Assembly (NCBI GenBank): GCA_902475005.1
Contig: CABRXV010000031.1
Location: 1 to 22,944, forward strand
Length of the DNA: 22,944 nucleotides
Reading direction: 5' to 3'
Origin: CABRXV01 sp900754955
GTDB lineage: Bacteria; Actinomycetota; Coriobacteriia; Coriobacteriales; Eggerthellaceae
Part shown: in pieces, positions 7,688 through 14,284 of the stretch
Position numbering within the stretch: position 1 is the first letter of the stretch
How the letters are laid out: every line of letters starts with the position of its first letter
The notes under the pieces: generated by a model
The model's database searches: none
Told to the model about the DNA's origin: nothing
What the model saw: the letters and a program-made list of their open reading frames with translations, nothing else
Position numbers and translations under genes: made by a program

Positions 7688-8641
7688 ATCAAAAACCGCG
7701 CCACCATACTCGGCATCGCCGCTATCTTCGTCTGGAGCCTCATGGTGGGACTACTGCGCACCACCACGAACATCTTCGGAGCCGAACTCGGCGCGGCGCT
7801 GCTCTACTCCGTGGGCGCGGTGTTCCTGTTCATCGTGAACCGACCCACGAACCTGCGCGCAATTCCCGTGCGCTACTTCATCGTGGGCGGCACGCTGTTT
7901 GTGGCGTACGAGACCATCTTCGCACTCGCCATCGGCTTCGCCGCCACCGAGGGGCAAACCATCGAGGTGAGCATGCTCAACTACCTGTGGCCCACCTGCA
8001 CCGTGCTGTTCTGGGCCATCGCGCACAAGCGCCGACACGGAAGCAGCACGGGATCGCTCGCGTGGATCGCGCCCGGCACCGTTGTCGCCACGCTCGGCGT
8101 GGTGCTCGCCGTGGGCGGCGAGGAGATCCTACGCTCGGGCACGCTGTTCGCGGCCCTCTTCACGAATCCGCTGCCCTATGCGCTCGCGTTCATCGCGGCG
8201 ATCCTCTGGGGCCTGTACAACACGGCGGCGCCCGCGCTCTCCGAGGGCGCCAACGCCACGGCGTTCTTCTTCGTGGGCATCGCCGTCACGCTCTGGGTGG
8301 TCTACTTCGCTCAAGGCGCACCCGCGCCGCCGACCACGATCGAGCCCGTCGACGCGCTGCCGCTGCTCGCCACCGCCGTCGCCGTTGCCACGGGCTATGC
8401 GCTGTGGGGCTACGGCGTGACGCGCGGCGACATGCAGAAGCTCTCGGTGGCGTCATACGCGGCGCCGATTCTCTCGAGCATCTCGAGCTCGGTGATCCTC
8501 GCCACCACGCCGGGTCCCGTGTTCTGGGTGGGCGCAGCACTCGTGGCGGCGGGATCAATCGCGAGCTGGCTCGGCTCGCAGCGCCTCGTGCGGAAGACGG
8601 AGGGAAAACAGGGGAAGCAGCAGAAGGAGAAGGGCGCCTGA
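7688..8641 (+). CDS. YddG-like aromatic amino acid exporter (EamA/DMT family), apparent ATC start
   Basis: A 317-residue, about 10-segment drug/metabolite transporter. From its first residues it aligns (from memory) with E. coli YddG, a paraquat and aromatic amino acid exporter: KNRATILGIAAIFVWSLMVG against TRQKATLIGLIAIVLWSTMVG. Further on, NYLWP and the LFVAYETIFALAIGFAAT region match as well. The expected start falls on ATC at 7688, 6 bases after the Shine-Dalgarno GGAAGGA. No ATG or GTG exists nearby in frame. Alternatives are a TTG at 7565, which adds 41 Arg/Cys-rich residues and has a weak ribosome site, or an ATG at 7742 (SLMVG), which would remove half of membrane segment 1. The last 15 residues are Lys/Gln-rich. 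Confidence 0.85.
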   Translation: MKNRATILGIAAIFVWSLMVGLLRTTTNIFGAELGAALLYSVGAVFLFIVNRPTNLRAIPVRYFIVGGTLFVAYETIFALAIGFAATEGQTIEVSMLNYLWPTCTVLFWAIAHKRRHGSSTGSLAWIAPGTVVATLGVVLAVGGEEILRSGTLFAALFTNPLPYALAFIAAILWGLYNTAAPALSEGANATAFFFVGIAVTLWVVYFAQGAPAPPTTIEPVDALPLLATAVAVATGYALWGYGVTRGDMQKLSVASYAAPILSSISSSVILATTPGPVFWVGAALVAAGSIASWLGSQRLVRKTEGKQGKQQKEKGA

Positions 8642-8747
8642 GCCAAGGCGAAAGGCCCGCAACCACCCGAAAACGCACTGGCATCAGGAATCGCCGCGCC
8701 CCTTCCCCACTGCGCCCCGCGATAGAGCGCGCATCGGAAAACACGAA

Positions 8748-8791
8748 GGCGGCCCTCCCGCTTCGGCGTGTCGCCGAGCGAAAGGGCCGCC
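8748..8791. terminator. Strong hairpin terminator between convergent genes
   Basis: Nine-bp perfect arms GGCGGCCCT (8748-8756) and AGGGCCGCC (8783-8791) enclose a second stem, GCTTCGGCG with CGCCGAGC. On the reverse strand it is followed by TTCGTGTTTT, so it most likely ends the Veg-family transcript, 34 bases after its stop. It may also stop the exporter transcript. Confidence 0.75.
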
Positions 8792-8824
8792 CTGAATCTG
8801 CGCTTCGTTTTCGTCAGCGCTCCG

Positions 8825-9151
8825 CTAGACGAGCGCGTGCTCCCCGGAGACGGGGGCCGCCTCGGGCTCGTCCTCCTCGATGAAGGGGGCGAACAGCGGC
8901 TTGCCGTTCTGGGACAGCTCCACCATGCCGGTGAGAACGTCGACGTACTGGTACGACTGACGTGCCGTACGGCCGCGCTTGCGATCGACCTCCATGATGA
9001 ACAGCTGCGGGTGCACCTGCGTGAGAACGCCCTCGCTCTCAACGATCTTGGAGCGGCCCATGTTGGCGCGCACCTTCAGTCGTTGACCGACAAAATCGTT
9101 AAGGGTATCATGAATGGAGTCGACGATTTTAGCTTGCTTAGCCAAGTCCAT
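8825..9151 (-). CDS. Veg family protein
   Basis: A 108-residue protein. It matches the Veg family (DUF1021) by the order of its motifs: ILNDFVG-like N-terminus, GQRLKVRANMGRSKIVESEGVL (residues about 23-44), then VHPQLFIMEVD and the SYQYVDVLTGMVEL strand near 66-79. In Bacillus subtilis Veg is a small cytosolic protein linked to biofilm matrix gene control. Its biochemical role is not settled. This copy has a 29-residue acidic C-terminal extension beyond the usual length of about 86. The ATG at 9151 has AGGATG 8 bases upstream, and an extended -10 promoter lies about 50 bases upstream. It ends at a strong terminator. Confidence 0.82.
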   Translation of the reverse strand: MDLAKQAKIVDSIHDTLNDFVGQRLKVRANMGRSKIVESEGVLTQVHPQLFIMEVDRKRGRTARQSYQYVDVLTGMVELSQNGKPLFAPFIEEDEPEAAPVSGEHALV

Positions 9152-9198
9152 GCTTTAACATCCTATCGTGGTTTACAAAAGACAGATACCAGCTGCAT

Positions 9199-9207
9199 AT
9201 TGTACCA
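9199..9207 (-). promoter_or_regulatory. Extended -10 promoter of the Veg-family gene
   Basis: The reverse strand reads TGGTACAAT, a TGn extended -10 box, giving a leader of about 40 bases before the ATG at 9151. A TTGACA lies only 7 bases upstream and is too close to act as its -35. Confidence 0.5.
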
Positions 9208-9280
9208 CGTCTGTCAATTAAAAGTTAGTTTTTCGATACCATTTCCATGATCGAGCTGCGCCGTCCGCCGGCGGTCGATG

Positions 9281-10417
9281 CTATTTCCATTCCGTCAGAC
9301 ACGCGTCGAGACCCGCTTCAAGCGCTGCACGGTCCATCTGACGCCCGATGAAGCAGATGCGTGTGCCGCGATCACCCAGCTCAGCGTCCCAGTCGGCCTC
9401 GAGCTCGGGGCTTGCCGCCAGCTCCTTCGCGCGATCTTCCTCATCCATCGCAGCCACGAACGGACCCGTCTCCGTCAGCGAGATCTGACTTCCCGCCTGC
9501 TCGAACAGGTAGCGTTCGTCGGGATCGTGCGTCGTCCACAGGATGCCCTTCGCGCGGATGATGCTCTTCGGCCACGTGCGCGCGAACTCGCCGAGCGCCT
9601 CGATGTCGAACGGCTTGCGGCGGTCGTACACGAACGTGGTGATGCCGTACTCGAGGACCTCGGGATCCTCGTGCTCCTCGGGATGCTCCATCGCGTCGGC
9701 CCACACGGCCGAGTTGTACGCGTCCTCGAAATCGAAACGCCCCGTGTCGAGCAGCTCGTCGAGCGGCACCTCGCTGTGCGCCGCCTCCACGATCCGCGCG
9801 TTCTTTTGCAGGCTGCGCACGATGGCCTTGAGCTCGGCGATCTGCTCGGGCGACACGAGGTCGGTCTTGTTGAGCACGAGCGTCGTGCAGAATTCGATCT
9901 GCTGGATGAGCAGGCTTTCCACATCGTCTTCGTCGATGTTCTCCGCAAGCAGGCTCTTGCCGCCGTTGAACTCGTCGAACATGCGCGCGCAGTCCACCAC
10001 CGCGATGATGTTGTCGAGCGCGAGCGGCGCGCCGCCTTGCTGCGTCGCGTCGCAGAAACCGCTGATGGTGTACGCGATGGGAATGGGCTCGCAGATGCCC
10101 GACGCCTCGATGATGATGTAGTCGAACTCACCCGATGCGGCGATGCTCGAGAGCTGCTGGGCCAGATCGTCGGACAGCGTGCAGCAGATGCAGCCGTTCG
10201 TGAGCGGGATGATGTCCTCGGCCTGCGTGAGCCCGCCGTCGCGCACGAGGCTCGCATCCACGTTCACCTCGCCGATGTCGTTCACGATCACCGCCGCGCG
10301 GATGCCGCGATCGTTCGCGAGGATGTGGTTGAGCAGCGTGGTCTTACCCGCACCGAGATACCCTGTGAGCAGGGCGATTTTCACAGGCTTGCGCCCCTTC
10401 GATTCTTCTTGCGCCAT
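9281..10417 (-). CDS. CobW/COG0523 family GTPase (metal chaperone)
   Basis: A 378-residue G3E-family P-loop GTPase. GYLGAGKT (residues 19-26) is the Walker A motif, and NGCICCTL (74-81) carries the CxCC metal site that defines COG0523. The SGICEP switch region and NKTD guanine-specificity motif follow, then a CobW C-terminal domain. It also has an acidic, His-containing stretch (MEHPEEHEDPEVLEYG) that could bind metal. The family delivers Zn, Co or other metals to client enzymes; the metal is not readable here and no Zur-type operator was recognised. The ATG at 10417 follows AAGGAG by 6 bases. It is separated from the Veg-family gene by 129 bases and is probably a separate transcript. The product acts in the cytosol. 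Confidence 0.93.
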   Translation of the reverse strand: MAQEESKGRKPVKIALLTGYLGAGKTTLLNHILANDRGIRAAVIVNDIGEVNVDASLVRDGGLTQAEDIIPLTNGCICCTLSDDLAQQLSSIAASGEFDYIIIEASGICEPIPIAYTISGFCDATQQGGAPLALDNIIAVVDCARMFDEFNGGKSLLAENIDEDDVESLLIQQIEFCTTLVLNKTDLVSPEQIAELKAIVRSLQKNARIVEAAHSEVPLDELLDTGRFDFEDAYNSAVWADAMEHPEEHEDPEVLEYGITTFVYDRRKPFDIEALGEFARTWPKSIIRAKGILWTTHDPDERYLFEQAGSQISLTETGPFVAAMDEEDRAKELAASPELEADWDAELGDRGTRICFIGRQMDRAALEAGLDACLTEWK

Positions 10418-10750
10418 GAGAGCTCCTTAGATCGAACGTTCATTGTTGTTTTTCTCGCTCTCTATCTTACTCCCGCCGTCAACACCGCCCCTGCCCGCAG
10501 GAACGCGAGCGGAGTGCTGTGCTGGCGATTAGGCACATGGTGGCAGCATCTGCCGGGCAGCCTCTAGGTGACGCGAGACGTCCCCCGCGACAACGGTGAC
10601 AGCCTGCTACCTCGAACGCCTCCGCCCCCCCCTAACGGCGCCCGGTATTCCAGAATGACGGCGATCGCCATTGCGTTCGTCTCGCATGGCTTCCAATAGC
10701 GTTTGAGCGCCCTGCGTCATTGCAGCAGCTACCGCTTCCGCGCGAAACGA

Positions 10751-10961
10751 CCTCTGAGATGCAGAAAAATCACCGAAGTACCCACTTGAACCGGAGAAGA
10801 AGGCCGCCAGTTTCGCGACCGGAGAACGAAGCTGCTGCATAATGCCTGATCAGACAGGTGATACAAATCGCTCGCCGCGAGAAAACGATACGGCGAAGCC
10901 TCTCGAGAACATACTTCGGTGATTTTCACGCATTTTTTCAGAATAAGGCGTCCCTCAGAGG
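10751..10961. repeat. Inverted pair of a recurring intergenic element
   Basis: The left arm has CCTCTGAG (10751-10758) and AAAATCACCGAAGTA (10766-10780). The right arm has the exact reverse complements: TACTTCGGTGATTTT (10912-10926) and CTCAGAGG (10954-10961). The right arm carries about 20 extra bases between the two conserved blocks. The two arms therefore look like two copies of one element in opposite orientation with an indel, separated by 131 bases. Confidence 0.75.
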
Positions 10962-11124
10962 AACGCGGCCCCGGAAAGCAACCGAAATCAACCCGAAGCT
11001 CGCCCGACGCCTGTCTCGCCACCCCAGCGGCAGCGGCAAAACGCATCAGCCCGACGCTCGCCGCATCAACCTAGCAGCGCGCCGGCGAAGTGCGAGACCA
11101 TCACACCAGAAAGCCCCGTCCCAC

Positions 11125-11275
11125 GGTGATAGCGGTGGCGGTAGCAGCGACGACGGCAACGATCGTAGTGATGGCGGCAACGATAGCGGCGTCGTCGTCA
11201 GTGGCGGCAGCATCGGTGATGACAACAGCGATTGCAGCGTCGGTGGCGGCGGCAACGGCGGCGGCGCCAGAACCG
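11125..11275. repeat. Triplet-periodic low-complexity tract
   Basis: About 150 bases of GGC/GAT/AGC/ACG triplets have almost no stop codons in most of the six frames. One + frame would give a Gly/Ser/Asp/Asn linker-like peptide and another an Ala/Thr/Val run. No start codon with a ribosome site or domain is attached, so it looks like triplet expansion in intergenic DNA. Confidence 0.6.
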
Positions 11276-11315
11276 CAACAACAGTGCCAGCGCAAAGCGT
11301 CATGCCGCCATGCCG

Positions 11316-12227
11316 CTACGCAAGCGGATCGTTGAACACCTTAAGGGAATCGGGGCGCGCCTGGCAGATGAGCGTCAGCCGCGCATCGCGCGCCATGCGC
11401 ACCGCCAGGTCAGTGGGCACCGCCTTGGTCACGAGCACGGGAATGCCCGAGCGGATGACCTTGCCCACCATGTCGGCGGGAATGCGCCCGCTCGAGAACA
11501 CCGTCGCACGCGCGAGATCGGCGTCCGCGAGCAGGGCATGGCCGATCACCTTGTCGAGCGCGTTGTGGCGACCGAGGTCCTCGCACCAGAAGAGCACCTC
11601 GCCCCCCAACGCGAGATAGCAGCTGTGGGCACCGCCCGTGGCGAGGTGCACGGGCGTGTCGGCGGCGAACATGCGCGCAAGCGAGAGCACCTCGTCGACG
11701 CTCCACGGCACGGGCTCCACCTGCGAGCGCCGCTCGCCCACGCGAAACGGCCGCCCCGGCACGCCGTAAGTGGGAACCACCTCTGCCGCGTCCCGGCGCG
11801 CACCACCCGTCGCACGCGCAGGCGCGAACGCCACGTACGCCGTCGAACCGTCGTCGGAGATGTCGAGCGCCGCGATGTCGTCGAGCGCGTCAACGAACCC
11901 CTCGGAGAACAGGCGCCCCACGATGAGCTCGCGCAGATGATCGGGCGTGCAGGTGATGCGCATGAGCGGCGCGCCTTCCGTGAACACGTTGATCTCGTGC
12001 TCGACGGGAACGTCCACGCACGCATCGCTCACCGTGCGAAGCGCCGCATCGTGCCTGCTGACCGCGCACGGCACCTGCGGCAGGCGCACGCGCCCGCCCG
12101 CAGTCGCGCCGGCGCGCCCAGCCGCAGCCGCGCTACTGCGCTCGTCGCGCACCTCCGCACACGTCGCGCCGCCGCCCGCGCACATCACCGTCATGCCGTC
12201 GCCATCCCGCCCGCTTCGGAAGCGCAC
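11316..12227 (-). CDS. fdhD: FdhD-like formate dehydrogenase accessory protein, catalytic Cys pair replaced
   Basis: 303 residues from GTG 12227, which follows GGAGGAG by 10 bases within the end of fdhE. An ATG at 12194 is an alternative start. FdhD transfers sulfur from IscS to the molybdenum cofactor of formate dehydrogenase. The conserved core is present: VPVEHEINVFTEG, TPDHLRELIVGRLFSEGFV, TGGAHSCYLALGG, CEDLGRHNALDKVIG and VFSSGRIPADMVGK. E. coli FdhD has GCGVCG, the loop with Cys121 and Cys124 needed for sulfur transfer; this protein reads TYGVPG (Tyr154 and Pro157). It could be a cofactor-binding FdhD-type chaperone without the sulfur-carrying cysteines, or it could use other cysteines. 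It is the last gene of the fdn operon. Confidence 0.88.
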   Translation of the reverse strand: MRFRSGRDGDGMTVMCAGGGATCAEVRDERSSAAAAGRAGATAGGRVRLPQVPCAVSRHDAALRTVSDACVDVPVEHEINVFTEGAPLMRITCTPDHLRELIVGRLFSEGFVDALDDIAALDISDDGSTAYVAFAPARATGGARRDAAEVVPTYGVPGRPFRVGERRSQVEPVPWSVDEVLSLARMFAADTPVHLATGGAHSCYLALGGEVLFWCEDLGRHNALDKVIGHALLADADLARATVFSSGRIPADMVGKVIRSGIPVLVTKAVPTDLAVRMARDARLTLICQARPDSLKVFNDPLA

Positions 12228-12228
12228 T

Positions 12229-13122
12229 CTAGGCGCGCTCCTCCATCTTGCCTGCGGCGATGCGCGGGTCCTGCGCCACAGCGTCGAGCTTCGCCATCAC
12301 GACGTCCTCGACCTCGTACGAACACGGCGCGAGCGCGTCCTCGGAGTACAGCGTGCGAATGTAGCCGCCGCACTCCTCGCACGTGGCGATGCGATGGGCG
12401 TCGTCGCCCTCGAGGTTGAAGAAGTGAAGGTGCGTCTGGTTGTGCGTGCCGCAGCGCGCGCAGCGCACGCGCTCGAACTCCCAGGCCGTACCGCACTGCG
12501 GGCACACGAGCACGCGACCGCGCCCCGCCGAGGAGGTCTTGCCGCCCACATGCGCCAGCGCGGGAGCCGTGCCGCACACGGGGCAGAACAGAGGATGCTC
12601 ATCGGCGAGATGCGCAGCCTCACGCACCTTCATGGCGCGCGCCGCCGGACCCTCGAGCTGGGGCTTGAGCGCCATCGCAACGACGATCGCCGCCAGGCGC
12701 GCCGCACCCTCGGGCATGCCCTTCATCTCGAGCGCCTCAGCCGCCACGATGAGCCCGCGCGCGGGATCCGACCCGAGCAGCGCGAGATCGCTCGTGTGCG
12801 CCACATCCTGCCAGTCGATCGCGGCAAGCCCCTCGGCTACCTCATCGGGGTAGTAGCCCGAGTCGACCATGGCGCGCGCAAGCGCCTCGAGCGTCTCGGC
12901 GAACAGCGCAGCGTCGATCTCAACGGGAGCAGCCTCGAACGCGAACTTCGCATCCGCAAGCGCCTCGGCGTCGGGGGCGGCGTACGCCTCGACGTCGGCC
13001 TTATCGGCGCAGCGCGCTTGCACCTCCCAGAGGTCGCGGAAGAAGGAAAGGCGTTCCTTGTCGGCGTCGTCGATCTTGTCCTGATAGCCGGCGATCGCAG
13101 CATCAATCAACTTCAGGTTCAT
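12229..13122 (-). CDS. fdhE: Formate dehydrogenase accessory protein FdhE
   Basis: A 297-residue cytosolic maturation factor for respiratory formate dehydrogenase. The N-terminal half is helical and the C-terminal half carries rubredoxin/zinc-ribbon-like CxxC pairs at Cys180/183, 207/210, 221/224 and 248/251, the hallmark of FdhE. E. coli FdhE binds the FDH catalytic subunit and is needed for activity. The ATG at 13122 follows GAGGAG by 8 bases. The frame extends upstream to about 13230, but that part runs through a palindromic hairpin and is not needed. Its stop lies next to the fdhD GTG (1-base gap), so the two are coupled. Confidence 0.9.
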   Translation of the reverse strand: MNLKLIDAAIAGYQDKIDDADKERLSFFRDLWEVQARCADKADVEAYAAPDAEALADAKFAFEAAPVEIDAALFAETLEALARAMVDSGYYPDEVAEGLAAIDWQDVAHTSDLALLGSDPARGLIVAAEALEMKGMPEGAARLAAIVVAMALKPQLEGPAARAMKVREAAHLADEHPLFCPVCGTAPALAHVGGKTSSAGRGRVLVCPQCGTAWEFERVRCARCGTHNQTHLHFFNLEGDDAHRIATCEECGGYIRTLYSEDALAPCSYEVEDVVMAKLDAVAQDPRIAAGKMEERA

Positions 13123-13145
13123 GGGGTTCGCTCCTCTTCGTGCAC

Positions 13146-13162
13146 GGGGCAAAACGTGCCCC
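13146..13162. repeat. Small hairpin in the fdhE leader
   Basis: GGGGCA and TGCCCC arms with a 5-base loop lie 24-40 bases upstream of the fdhE ATG. An overlapping GCACG/CGTGC pairing is an alternative fold. Confidence 0.5.
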
Positions 13163-13170
13163 TCGAACAT

Positions 13171-13211
13171 CGTCCCTTCTTCCTCTTGATATACAAGAGG
13201 AAGAAGGGACG
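13171..13211. repeat. 18-bp perfect inverted repeat upstream of fdhE
   Basis: CGTCCCTTCTTCCTCTTG (13171-13188) and its exact reverse complement (13194-13211) are separated by ATATA. It lies about 50 bases upstream of the fdhE ATG. There is no T tract on either side, so it is not a standard terminator. RNA processing, an mRNA-stabilising hairpin or a protein-binding palindrome are all possible. Confidence 0.9.
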
Positions 13212-13242
13212 CGGCACATAACATGCTCAAGCGGTTGGATTA

Positions 13243-13425
13243 TCAGATCAGGGGCGAATACCGCGCCCAGGAAAACGCAGATGGTTCACGCGAAGCATTC
13301 GTTCGCAGAAGAAGACGCGATCGACGCCGCCCGAAAGCGAAGAAGGTGCGATCGACGCCGCCCGAAAGCGAGACGAGCCCCTCGCCACGGAAAAGCTCAT
13401 ACAGCTCACAGGGAGAAACGAGCAT
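13243..13425 (-). CDS. Possible small protein between fdnI and fdhE (60 aa)
   Basis: An open frame starts at ATG 13425 after GGGGAGG at 6-base spacing, which is as good as the ribosome sites of the neighbouring genes. The product begins MLVSPCELYELFRGEGLVSL and becomes Arg/Phe-rich. No domain is recognised. The frame contains two copies of a 24-bp direct repeat whose 31-bp period is not a multiple of three, so the copies are read in different frames; this argues against strong selection on that part of the protein. It could be a real small FDH-linked gene, a truncated remnant, or a chance frame in GC-rich DNA. Confidence 0.3.
   Translation of the reverse strand: MLVSPCELYELFRGEGLVSLSGGVDRTFFAFGRRRSRLLLRTNASREPSAFSWARYSPLI
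13317..13371. repeat. 24-bp direct repeat, two copies, 31-bp period
   Basis: Identical 24-bp copies at 13317-13340 and 13348-13371 (core ATCGACGCCGCCCGAAAGCG) are separated by 7 bases. Confidence 0.85.
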
Positions 13426-13479
13426 CGCCCGCCTCCCCTCGCGAGGCGATCGGCGCCACCGGTCCCCAGCAGGAAGCAA

Positions 13480-13516
13480 GTCCCGCCCGCCCGACAGAAC
13501 GCCAGGCGGGCAGGAC
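13480..13516 (-). terminator. Hairpin just after fdnI
   Basis: On the reverse strand GTCCTGCCCGCC pairs with GGCGGGCGGGAC (one G-T wobble) 10 bases after the fdnI stop, with a 13-base loop. No T tract follows, so it may be a partial terminator or a 3'-end stabilising hairpin rather than a full stop. Confidence 0.5.
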
Positions 13517-13525
13517 CGCAGCCGT

Positions 13526-14284
13526 CTACTTCTCGACGACGTTCTCGCGCGTCGTCAGCTCCTCACGAGCCCAATGGCCCCAGTGATAGAGCGCGTCGGA
13601 CTCGGACACGGTACCGTCGCCCCACATGATGCGCGCACTGCCGCGATACGGCTGGAAGATGCCCGCACCGAGGAAGATGTGCGCCATGCCGAAGATAGCG
13701 ATGAAGAAGAACCCGATGTCGTGGATCAGCAGCACCACGCCATAGGGACCTGCCGGCAGATCGAACACCGTGGTGCCCAGCAGAAGCACCACGCCGCTTA
13801 CGCCCATGACCGCGCCAAACAGCCACAGCATGCCGTCGGCGAATCGCTGGCCGCTCTTCACCTCACGCTGATCGGGCATATGCAGGTGCTTCGCCATGAA
13901 CAGGTACGGCATGAACAGCGCCATCCACTTCTTGTCATCGGAATCCCATTTGGTGAACAGGTTCCGGAAGATGTGGGCAACGCCCTTCGGCGCGAGGATC
14001 GCGCTCACGATCGGCACGACCACGAACACCACGCCGAGCACGCGATGTGCCATGCGGAACACGAACACGACGTCGTTGCCCACCAGCTGCGTCAGCGCCG
14101 GCACGAACACGAACAGGCCGCTGATCGCCAGCAGGATGCAGCTGATCACCGTGATGCCGTGCGTGATGCGCGCCTGCTTCGACTTGCGCTGGATGCGCAC
14201 CTCGGTTCCCTTCGCCTTGCGCTCCTCAAGAAAGGCCTCGTTGGCGATGCGTTCTTCAGCGCCGGGAATGATCTGGCTACTCAT
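13526..14284 (-). CDS. fdnI: Formate dehydrogenase gamma subunit, cytochrome b (FdnI/FdoI-like)
   Basis: A 252-residue membrane protein with about four transmembrane helices: near residues 42-65 (ISCILLAISGLFVFVPAL), 75-98 (MAHRVLGVVFVVVPIVSAIL), about 150-170 and about 190-215. Conserved histidines suited to b-type haem ligation sit in MAHRVLG, LIHDIGFFF and GMAHIFLG. It anchors the complex and passes electrons from the beta subunit to quinone. The C-terminal ALYHWGHWAREE is typical of FDH gamma subunits. The ATG at 14284 follows GGGAGG and overlaps the fdnH stop by 8 bases, so translation is coupled. It is the third structural gene of the operon. Confidence 0.9.
   Translation of the reverse strand: MSSQIIPGAEERIANEAFLEERKAKGTEVRIQRKSKQARITHGITVISCILLAISGLFVFVPALTQLVGNDVVFVFRMAHRVLGVVFVVVPIVSAILAPKGVAHIFRNLFTKWDSDDKKWMALFMPYLFMAKHLHMPDQREVKSGQRFADGMLWLFGAVMGVSGVVLLLGTTVFDLPAGPYGVVLLIHDIGFFFIAIFGMAHIFLGAGIFQPYRGSARIMWGDGTVSESDALYHWGHWAREELTTRENVVEK

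Larger units (their letters stand above)
10418..11315. other. 898-base stretch without a convincing gene
   Basis: The stretch holds, in order: the leader of the COG0523 gene with an 8-bp palindrome GAACGTTC (10433-10440); an unremarkable GC-rich section with an 8-C run (10625-10632); an inverted pair of a repeated element (10751-10961); and a triplet-periodic low-complexity tract (about 11125-11275). Short open frames exist on both strands, for example 10607-10840 (-). They overlap the repeats, have no good ribosome sites and encode compositions unlike known proteins. fdhD ends at 11316 with no clear terminator seen after it. Confidence 0.6.
13123..13525. other. 403-base gap between fdnI and fdhE rich in hairpins and repeats
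   Basis: Read on the reverse strand from fdnI: a 12-bp hairpin (13480-13516), a small open frame with a strong ribosome site (13425-13243), a 31-bp-period direct repeat, an 18-bp perfect palindromic hairpin (13171-13211) and a 6-bp hairpin (13146-13162), then fdhE. The gap could uncouple expression of the structural and maturation genes. Confidence 0.7.

Noticed and set aside
9212..9217. TTGACA as the -35 of the Veg-family gene
   Set aside because: It is only 7 bases from the -10 box; the extended TGn -10 is a better explanation.
10607..10840. A 77-codon reverse-strand open frame
   Set aside because: It runs through one arm of the inverted repeat element, has no clear Shine-Dalgarno and a basic low-complexity tail, and shows no known domain.
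13317..13371. A CRISPR array
   Set aside because: There are only two 24-bp copies with a 7-base spacer and no cas genes; it is a short tandem duplication.
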